Below, piece after piece: positions 1-10,000 of a DNA stretch of 11,300 nt; position 1 is the stretch's first letter; every line of letters starts with the position of its first letter. The stretch covers positions 91,225 through 102,524 of the forward strand of contig NW_003141814.1 of NCBI RefSeq assembly GCF_000003605.2. The letters are read 5' to 3'. Made by a program: the position numbers and the translations under genes. The stretch comes from Saccoglossus kowalevskii (taxonomy: Eukaryota > Hemichordata > Enteropneusta > Harrimaniidae). Below the pieces are notes generated by a model, which saw only the letters and a list, made by a program, of their open reading frames with translations, ran no database searches and was not told the origin of the DNA.

Positions 1-1029
1 TAGTGCTGTAAACTTGACACATTTTTGTGACCAGTTATATTTATGATTGGTTGTGGTGGAATGCAGGCTTTTGTCAGGGTAATAATGAGTCCAACTGGTC
101 TTTCGGTATATTTCCCATCCACAGAATAATATCGTCAGCCATTATCCAAGCGCAGACTCAAATTACATGCGTTGTTTGTGAACAGAAAGTAGTTCCAGAA
201 AATAGATGCATTTACCAAATATGGCAAACGGGGCCCGGGCGTGATATGGAAAATTATTGCACGGCTCGCGCATCGGGATTCCCATAGCGTTACGAGGCCG
301 GGCAATACGAGGTATATGATAAATCATCTAAAGGCTTAGATATAGACAAAAATGATAGTGCATATGCCATACCAATGTTTGTTTGAAAGATTACTAGATG
401 GCTAGTTTCACTGTTGTGATTTATTTCTATTATGACTAATGAAAATATTGTTCAGTCACGCTAATGAACTGTGATTACTCAGAATGCTCATAATGATGTA
501 GGCTAGAGCACCACATCTCAGTTTTTCTTCATCTGCAAAATATTGATCACCTGATAATCTTTTAGCCAAACATTGGGACGACATATGCAGTACCACATAC
601 AGCTTGAATTGAAACACAACTTGTATGTACAAATGTAGCTAGTGGGTCAGTGGGCTCTAGTATGCACATATGGTGTGTTCGATTATGCAAATTTAGAAAG
701 CGAAGGCAATATTTTAGCTGACCTATATACTTTCCAGCGTCTTAAAAAAAATGTACAATAATAAGGTTATTAACAAATACTGGAATTTAGGTAACTATGT
801 CATATGCTTCAGTATATATGCTCCGCGATTATTTGCTTTGTGTTTCCATTTATCAGTTAGTTATAGTTATAGTCAAGGGTCAAACAGAATACAATAACGA
901 AAATTATTGTAATGCTCATAGGTTACAGAGCAAGGCATTTAATAATATACAGTATCCTTAGCAATCCTTCTATTGATCATGTATTATTATTATTCGATGT
1001 ATTTACATGGCAGATCAATTGTATTACAG
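1..1029. other. Intron or upstream region, no exon recognised
   Basis: The 3' end (about 1000-1029) is the acceptor region of the first exon. Otherwise I find no FN3-like peptide and no convincing exon. The part at about 170-312 differs from the rest: it is GC- and CpG-rich and includes 'ggggcccgggcg'. An 86-codon open frame covers 27-287, and the frame from 287 to 385 is also open, but neither resembles a known family. The remainder is AT-rich and full of stops. Confidence 0.5.
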
Positions 1030-1097
1030 CCCCGCAAAAACCAACAATTCAGAATGTATTATCACCTGAGTTGAAACAACTTGAAGTTCATGTCCAG
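1030..1097 (+). CDS. Exon 1 of window: first part of FN3 domain 1
   Basis: A 68-bp exon preceded by 'gtattacag' and followed by the donor 'gtaatc'. It enters in phase 1 (the first two bases complete a codon) and leaves in phase 0. It encodes PQKPTIQNVLSPELKQLEVHVQ in two parts: the Pro-rich start typical of FN3 strand A, then strand B. The usual FN3 tryptophan of strand B is replaced (V21 in the partial protein). An alternative acceptor after 'catggcag' would start the exon at 1014 in phase 0. I prefer 1030 because the two later FN3 domains in this gene also begin at phase-1 introns. It joins 1541-1814. Confidence 0.7.
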
Positions 1098-4000
1098 GTA
1101 ATCATTTATTGATTCAACTAATTACTACTGCAAGCGTAGGATTGCTTATGATTTTGGTAAATCAAGAATATAGAAATTTGCATAATAGTTTTTTTTTTGA
1201 GTCTCCATTGAACCATTTGTGTTCAGCTGCATTTGTAAGAATTTCAATTTTTTTAGAAATATATTATGCAAATTTTGAAAGCAAAACCCAATGTGAAAAA
1301 AGGGGGATTATCGATCCAAGGCCATTGTCTCCTAATTAAGATTTTGACTGAGTTAAACGATAATGGGATAATAAGTTGACAGATTATTCAAATCTGTTCA
1401 ACTGTAAGTACAGCTGTTCTATAAGATTAAGTTTTATAAATGTACATTACAATTTACATGTAACTAGTCACAAATTTATTGCATACACATGAACCAATTT
1501 GTATTGACATCTTCAAATGTGTCTTGTTTCAATATTCCAGGTTCCTGATAGTAGTGATATAAAGTGTAAAAAAGATGGTGTGGATGGCTACATTGATTAC
1601 ATTGAAGTGAAGTATAGGAAGACAGGTACAGAGGATGAATATGAAATGGGAAAGATAGAAGTTTACGAAGAAATTGTAACGGGTACAAAAGTTATCACAT
1701 TTACTGAAGAATCATTACTACCATACACAGAGTATGAAGTCGTTGCTCTGCTTAAAAATGCTGATGCTACAAGTCCACAGAGTAATTCAGTGACTGTTGT
1801 GTCACATGAGGATGGTAAGTTGATTTATCATTCACAACTAGGAATAGCAATACATCACCATAATGTAATAATTGATGAAGTAAATATATGAAATATATTT
1901 ACAATAAAATTCATCAACCTGTAAAATGCCATATGAACATTATAAGTCTGTCTACATAATACATTTTCAAACAAATTTGAACACTTTCATTTGTCTACAT
2001 CCAACTCAAAAACTATATAGCCATACTGAAATAAAATCCATGCCTCTTAACACAAATGATTGCATAGACTCAAATAATTTTTGCTGAAATTGTGACCTCT
2101 TATATTTAACAACATTATGATTACAAGCAGGAAAGGAGGTGTGATCACTCGGGGAGTATGTGATCACCTCCACTATGCAACGGTAGACACAATCACCATA
2201 CTGCCTCAGTGATTACTTTGCGGTATTCTCATGATAACTTCAGTGTTCAATTTTGAGCAGAATCTATGTTTCATCAATATTTTTTATGGATTGGGTTTCT
2301 TTAGTCCGTTCATCCATCAGTGCATCCATCAAACACCTGTTGGCATTCTGAGGTTCTGTGACTGTTCCACTGGTATCTAAAAAATCACTTATTTGATTTT
2401 GATGAAACTTGGTACGTAATGGGCTTATGCACAAACTTAATTTGATTTGGCTTCAAATCTGAACATATTAGTTGCCAAATTTCCACTGATATCTCAAGTA
2501 CTAATGATCACATTTCAATGAAACTTGGTACATTGATGCTCTAGGACCATGCACAGACCTGATTAGTTTTGGGTGAAAACCCATGAATATTAATTACCTA
2601 ATTTGCATGGTAATTCACCAGTTGTTAGCTGTTCCATGACTCTTCCACTGATTTCCCAAAAATTACTTCATGGATTTGATTGGTTTTCGGTAATTATCGC
2701 ATTAATTAACTAATTTGCATAATGACTTTCGGTAGTAAATTTTTGGCTTTTCCATATCTCAGTACTAATCATGTAATCATTGTATGTGACATTGCGCAGA
2801 CCTTATAGGTTTTACATTAAAATCTGTGCATATTACTTACCTGAGTTGCATGATAATTTTCAGCATTTCCATCAATATTTCAAGTACTTAACAACTTCTT
2901 TTAATAACAATGCAACGATCTAATTATTTTGGGTTGATATACATCCATAATAATTACCTAATTTGAATAATAATTTACTTTTTGGCTTTCCAACGATTTT
3001 TTTAAGAATTAATCATCGCATCATAATGAAACCTGGTACATTTGTTTCCTGGAACAACACAGACCTGATTGGTTTAGATTGAAATCTGTGCATAATACTT
3101 ACATAATAATTGATTCTGTTACTGAGGCAGTATATTATAAGTTGATTTTTGTCAAAATTGTATGCAATTTGGCTGCTCAGCATCTATTTTGTTTGCTGAA
3201 AATCATTAATTTTGCATTTTTTTAGTTTCTGTTCAGACACTGTCCAAAACGGGGATTTGGATTGACCTCTGTGCGTGCGTGTGTGTGTGTGTGTCCATGC
3301 ATACATACATACATCAAGACCTATATCTTAGACATGCCTGGACTGATTACAATCAAACACCACACATACATCATACATAATATTATATATATATGCACAT
3401 CAATTTGTTTCATGATCTGATTCAAGATGGCCGAATGTGACCATATTAGTGCTAAAAAATCATCAAAATCAAGCAATTCTCTGTCGTTTATAGATGGATT
3501 TTGTTCATACACTAGACAATGTGGGGCCCTGATGCACAGCTTTTTGTATTCTGATCCGATTCAAAATAGCTTACTCGTGGCCGTTTTTGTTTTATTAATG
3601 CTTTTCCAGAGCAATATCTTATAATGAGGACAAGCACTTGTTTGACGATCAGATACAAAATGACTGAATGTCAAACATTTTAATGTTAAAAAATCATCAT
3701 AATCAAGCATCAGCTTTCATATCTCTCATGGTTATGTTCTAACTATATTACTATAAACAAAACTATATATCTTAAATTCGGTAACAAACAAAAACTGCCA
3801 TGCATGGCTTGTCTACTTTTACAATATGTGATAATCTAATTAACCCAATGGTATAATAACAGTCTATTACATAACATAGTGTATGTGTTTGTATTACAGT
3901 TCCTTCTAAGCCTAGAAATGTAACACTACAACCAGCAGTGCATACAATTACTGTTACATGGCTAGAACCAGAACCTCCCAATGGTATATTAACAGCCTAT

Positions 4001-7000
4001 AAAATAATATATTGGAAATCCAATGATGAGAATGATAAAATAGATATTCTGGTAGATATTGGTGATTTGAATGAACATAGTATAGATAATCTGGAGTATA
4101 ATGTTCTCTATACTATACAAGTAAGTTCATACAAAGTTATATTGCTACACATGGAGTCTAGATCTTATATGTTAATCAAAGTATAGTAATCAGCTAATAT
4201 CTTGCATTTCATCATAAAGATTTTACTTCAGCAGTTAACTCAATTGAAGCCTATATCAAAGAATGGATTCCACAAAACAAACTGAAACTTAACGACTTAA
4301 AAATCGAAGTATTGCTCATCCAAATTTACCAGGTTTTCTGATCAAATTGACAATGTCACAATTTGCTTTAGTTACTTCTGCACATAATGTCTGAGTAACA
4401 CACGCAATATCCACATAAGTAATACATGCAAAGCCATGCACTACCACCTTCGTCGCATTTGTTGCATCAGCAAATACCTCAGCACACTTTAATTCATGAA
4501 ATACACTCTTATGGGAATTCACTTTTATTTGGACTACTTCAAAGACCCCCAAACACAGCTGCTAGAGTCCTCACCATCTGACATGCGTCAAGTCACTGAT
4601 GTCAACTTATATAGAAAAAGACTGAAAACATATTTATTCAACAAAGCTTACAGCATTATTGAACAGAACTTTGTTTTGAATCTAGCTTCTTTACAAATGT
4701 TTCTGGTTGATTGATTCATTGATAGTATTATAAAGCTAAAATATAAAGTACAACAAATGTACATGTACATCCATTCTTTCAATATTCTGTTGTACTAGTT
4801 ATGATACCGTGAAGTCATTAGATGGGTGCATTAGGTGGCATGAGTGAGTGCAGTGATGTAGGCTGTTCTAACACATTCTATTTTATGCATGTCGAAGAGG
4901 GGGTCAAGCTTAAATCTAATCATTTCATTTGGATTTGAATGAGACTGCATAATACTGCACAAGACTACATGCCATATTCTACCCTATATAAGTGAATGAG
5001 TGTTTGGGTGAGTGCAAGCTGTAGTCTTTCAGTTCTATTTCAAATACTGGTAGATGTTTAAAAAGAGTTAAAAATGTATGTATCTTATTTGTATATTAAG
5101 ATTTGTATGCCAAGTACAATAGCTTCTTAAATTGTGTGCTGCCTATATGTTTTTATTCAGGTATCTGCCTTTACCAGTGTTGGAGAAGGTGAATACAGTG
5201 ATAAATTGAGTATTCAGACAACAGAAGCAAGTAAGATTCTTATCATTCATGTAATTCTCAGCTATAATCATTTTTGGCTCAACGGACCATAGGTCCGCTG
5301 AGCCTATGTGATAGGTTTCTGTCCTGCGTCTGTCGTCCGTCTATCTATCTATCTATCTGTCTGTGCACGACTTTTTCTCAAAAACCGCCGAACCGTTTGA
5401 TTCGATTTTTGGTGTGTGGATGCCTTGATGAGTGTAGATGGTAATTTGTTCATGAGAAGTCGATCTGCCAAAAATTATGCAAATTAGCCCCCCCTCTAAA
5501 ATGTCTTCTATGCTACTGTGGCAGTCTGTAGTGAGAGCGCCTTCTATAGTATGGTGTTGGAATAACTTTGTTCATGAATAAGTCTGTGCGTCCCTGTGTC
5601 GGTCAGCATGGCGGTTTAGTGTGTCATGTTCGAATTGTTTTCGTTTGTGTGGGCTAGTCGATTCTCCTGTTAAATCGACTGAATGCCTTCCAAAGACTGA
5701 ACTAAAGTGGTTATGGATGTTGTGGAACTCTTGGGACAGACGAAATCGTGTTTGCATGGAATTTTACTGGCAGAAGTCTTTTCCGAAAGTTGTGGTTGTG
5801 TGGATCGACCGCAGAGGTTGCAGTCTGCTGTTGCCATTGTGTTGAACGAAACCAGGGTTGAACCAAGTATCCAGGTTCCTGTGAGTTCAATCGTTGACAT
5901 TTTGAGTTCTGTACGCCAGTATTAACTGTTTCGAGTAGATCGACCTGACCAATTATGTTGTCCCGTCGAGATTTCAACTAAAGTAAAAACTGTTCTTAGT
6001 TGTGGAAAAGTCCCGCCATTCGTATCACGTGACTATCTGTTGTCGACATCCAGTCGGACTGACTTGTTTACCATCTCAGACATCTACCAAACTTTGATTC
6101 GTGTGACATTCAGCATCAAGTAGAAAGTGCATAAATTGACTGTGACACTGTTGTGCATTTCCCGGATCTACATTGTGATCAAACTTATTATTTTCTTATT
6201 ATTATAAAGTCTGCATTTAGTGTAATTCGCCTGCACTGGCATTGCGTAACCTTATCAAGCCAGTGTGTAGTTTGCATTTTGCATGATATTTCCTTTCCAA
6301 TAATTATTTTGTGTCGTATACATTTATTTAGTCCAGAGTTCTTTATCTGGATTGTGTATTTTACTATACATACATATTGTGACTACCATTCTGGTGAGTG
6401 ATATTACTGAATACTTACCTTAAATTGTGTCATTTTGGTATTCACTTAAACCAAACTATTTCTGACGTATCCTATTGTTGTTATAGTTGATACTTGTAGT
6501 GTTACATGCATAATTTGGAACTTTGGCCTGCTTTGCATGTTTAAAATGTATTTTAGATGTCTTTAGTATGCAGTAGTTGAACTCAAGGGTTATTTTATTA
6601 TTGAATACTTAACTATTTTCTGTTGATATAAACCTGTGAATATACTATTTCAGTAATCGAGTAGGAATTTTTTGTACTTATCTACTGTTATGGCATTGTA
6701 GATGACTGCATTGGTTGTGTATTATTTGAACACACAAGTTGCATTACGATAGTCTTAGTGTTTTACAGTTAAGCTGATGTATACTGTTGTATTTAGTACG
6801 CCTTCGTTACCGTAAGACTAGATATTAAATAATCTTTTCAATTATAGTAACTTTAAAGTATTTTCCTTTTATTTTACCAAGTACCTGTATTTAATATCAG
6901 AGTGCTAATCTCTGTTGTTACTAGCATATACTTCTATGTATCTAGTGAATACTCAGGCATTCGCAGCCTTAGTACCTATTACGTAGTATATATCAGCACT

Positions 7001-10000
7001 TAGTGTTTCTAGTTAGTAAATACTGTATTGTGTATGTGGTAGCCATTTGTATTGAGTAAGATAGGATTACTGCGTATGCCATACATTCTCTTCAGTACTC
7101 TGTACTGATGTGTTGGCCTATATGATTGCAGCAGTTAGTGGCACTATACAGTACTGTGCATAGATATTCCTGTTAGTCATTATAATAGTAACCAGGTAAT
7201 GAGAAGTATCTTGTAATACATTTTGATAGCACATTACAGAACTTGTAATTGTATTTTTGACTTTTTATTGAGACTTTTATTGAGAAATAACTGCGTTACG
7301 TGACACATTACTGTGTATTACTTTATCCACGTAGCATTCATTACGATTGTGTTTCTGTTTGTTATGTGTTAATACAACATTCTAACTTTACATGCAACAC
7401 TGAGCTGGGTATTTTGTTATCGAACCCGAGTACCCATGACCGCATTTAGCCCACTGCCCTGATATATTACTGTGTGTGTAGCTTACACTACTATGACACT
7501 AAGTGGTCTACAGTGCTGATATTTATAGTGCATGTGCCTTGGGTTGTCCTCTATCAGTTTTGTTAATTTGGTAAGGAAATTTTTAAATTTCCTAATTTTG
7601 GCGAATATTTTAAAATGAACTTCTTCTTCAAAACCGGTAGCCTGAATGCTTTGATATTTGGTGTGTATGTACCTTGTGTTGACATCTATTAGATTTGTTC
7701 ATCCCATGGCCATATCTTTAATTCTCTAATTTTGGCAAATATTTTTGTCATTTTTGGTTAAAAATGGAATTTCAACTAACCACTATTACCAATGCTTTGG
7801 TGTTAGGCATACATGTGTTTATTATTCCATTGACAACTTTGTGTGGTTGTTTGGCGATATTTCATTTAAAAGTACAAATTTAAACGAAAAGTTGTGGCAT
7901 ATACAGCACTAATCTTTTGTACAATAGCAGTTGAGCAACAGGCCATTGGCCTATTTTTGTACATTGTACTTGTGTATTTATTTGTAACATACAATATATA
8001 CATGTTTATGACACATCTTAATAATACTTGTAATCACAGTTCCTCATGAACCTGCCAGCATCGATGTACAAAGAACAACTGAAAACAGCATCAAATTCAC
8101 ATGGACAGATCCTGATATATTCAGTGGTGATATTTTACATTATGGGGTAAGTAATTATTAGTCCCTGTTCAGACAATCCAAATACATTGACATTTCAATG
8201 TGGAAATGCCTTGGCCACTTACAATCAAACTTTACACACACATCATATGATACTTCTATATCGAGATAGCTGATTGACTGCTATATTAGTGCTAAAAAGT
8301 CATTGGAATCGAGCATTTCTGCCATTTCTCAATCCCTCTATCTATTTTGGGTAACAAAAAAAAGGATATACCGGTAACTACAGGTGTGAGAAAAAAAACA
8401 CGATCATCGATCATCCCCTAACATTGTGAGGGGTGCGGAAATGTAATCACATCATCAACAATTGTGTGCAAGGACAGTACTTAATAGGAAATATGGCAAT
8501 CGAATTAAAATTCAAAAGCTTGTCAAAATACTTCACCTTAATTCATTTCTTGTGACATAGGCTTCTTTAATGTAGTGTATCATATCAATGAATGTACATG
8601 TATTTTAAGACATCAAGATTCCGCTCATGCGATTTGCATATCAGTCATATTAAATACCATGCTAGCATTTATCCATCATCAGTGGAAATATGCATTACAT
8701 GCTAACCGACCATCACAAACTGCTTGGTTCTAGAACTAATTTTGCTGTGTTTTTTGATGTTCTATAATATGCATTACAAAATAAATTTGAATAGAAAGAT
8801 AGTGGTTGTCCAAATAGCATAGTAAACAGATATGAAATTTTATTGCTTATTTACAATATTATTAGGTATTAAAAAACTGATTATATTTTTCATGATGCAA
8901 CAAAATAAACTGCAGTTCATATGTTACAATTTTTAATTATTTTCATTTCATAATAGATAACATATAGATCATCTGAATCTGTTCATTCATCTACTGTGTT
9001 GGAATCTAAGGATCTACTTGTTGAGGGCAGTGCTCATACACACACACTAGAAGGATTGCCTCCAGGAACACAGTTTGAAATATCAGTAAATGCAAGTACA
9101 TCAAAGGGATTTGGTGATCCTAGAACAGTTAGCACTGGTACCAAAATTGGTAAGTTTATCAAATGATTATTAATATAATAATAATTGCTTTGAAGAACAA
9201 CCTTTAAAAACCTCTGAACGAAATGAAATGCCTCTGTTTATAAATTACATCAAACTCATTCTGATAAAAAGCATTACTTCAACTCATCTCAGAATATCAA
9301 CAAGTAACTTCCGGAACAGTTGCCAGTAATAATTATTTGAGGAATTAATTTAGTTCATGCAAATTAGGTAGTGTCAGTTGCATATACATGTAACTAGTCA
9401 AAATAACATTCAAAAAAGAATGTAGGAACGTTGACAGACATATTAATAGTAATTAACTAAGTTAGTAAATTGAGGAAACGTGAATTTGACCATGAGACGA
9501 GATACTGAACTTGGTTCTGATTTTCGTTTTTATTGGAGACATGAATAGTCTATGGAGTGAATTGTGCAATATACCTAACTTTAGAGATTATTGCTATTGT
9601 ATTATAACAGTATATTGAAAATTTGATAAAACTAGTAAAAAAAAAAGACTTTTACTTGCATCTACTATAAGATCATGATTATGGCCCTTGAACATGAATA
9701 TTTATAAGAAGAGTATGTAGTTGTACACTGAATGCCAACAAAAATTACATGCGCAACACAGTTCAAATTGAATACAAACTAATTTTTATTTCGTGTGAAA
9801 ATGAAACTTATCCACAGTGAATAGAGCCGCGTAAACGCAAAAAATGTATTGGAGACATGAATAGTCTAACCAGTACAGGTAGTAGAACATTTAAGATAAT
9901 GTGGTACATAGTGGCATGGATAATATGTGATAAATGATGGCATTGATAATAATTGCATTTATAGGTGTTGGTGTTTCTGATATTCTGGAGGAGTTTGATG

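Larger units (their letters stand above)
1815..3899 (+). other. Intron between FN3 domains 1 and 2 (phase 1)
   Basis: A 2085-bp intron. From left to right it has about 320 bp of featureless AT-rich sequence, a hairpin at 2135-2171, an inverted-repeat-bounded element with internal tandem units (2198-3133), microsatellites, and two copies of a dispersed repeat (3229-3500 and about 3640-3740). The 3' end 'gtgtttgtattacag' is a good pyrimidine-rich acceptor. Confidence 0.75.
5276..7952. mobile_element. Composite repeat of about 2.7 kb with hairpins near both ends
   Basis: The left edge has a 13-bp-arm hairpin (5276-5304) and the right edge a 13-bp palindrome (7940-7952). Related direct blocks follow the left hairpin (about 5378-5457) and precede the right one (about 7626-7706). 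Both read approximately 'tcaaaaaccg...gatttttggtgtgtgg.tgccttg...atttgttcat'. CpG is frequent from 5276 to about 6150, unlike the rest of the window, which suggests a fairly recent insertion. No intact transposase or reverse transcriptase is visible. Short open frames at 5572-5977 overlap on both strands and match nothing I know. The exact boundaries and class are uncertain, and it could be several nested insertions. Confidence 0.4.
5231..8039 (+). other. Intron between FN3 domains 2 and 3 (phase 1)
   Basis: At 2809 bp this is the largest intron, from 'caa|gtaagatt' to 'aatcacag'. Almost all of it (5276-7952) appears to be inserted repeat. The first part, to about 6260, is clearly more GC- and CpG-rich than the exons around it. 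From 6260 to 7560 the sequence is AT-rich, stop-filled and without any motif I recognise. Confidence 0.7.

Noticed and set aside
27-287. 86-codon open frame on the + strand
   Set aside because: It starts at GTG, has no recognised motif, and has no splice or gene context linking it to the receptor. Other frames in the same CpG-rich patch are equally open.
912-1029. Upstream extension of the first exon's open frame
   Set aside because: The residues before 1030 have no FN3 character and a good acceptor (tattacag) sits exactly where the FN3 similarity begins.
3427-3624. 65-codon open frame beginning MAECDHISAKKSSKSS
   Set aside because: Its first half lies in a dispersed repeat whose other copies (3640-3740, 8165-8350) do not keep the frame.
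4316-4552. 78-codon open frame on the - strand
   Set aside because: It is antisense to the LINE relic, whose + strand frames carry the conserved reverse-transcriptase motifs.
5572-5977. Cluster of overlapping open frames on both strands
   Set aside because: Several frames are open at once in a GC-richer stretch, none matches a family I know, and all lie inside the composite repeat. They are mentioned only as a possible remnant.
6153-6401. 82-codon hydrophobic open frame on the + strand
   Set aside because: The hydrophobic content reflects T-rich DNA. There is no domain signature, and it lies inside the repeat-filled intron.
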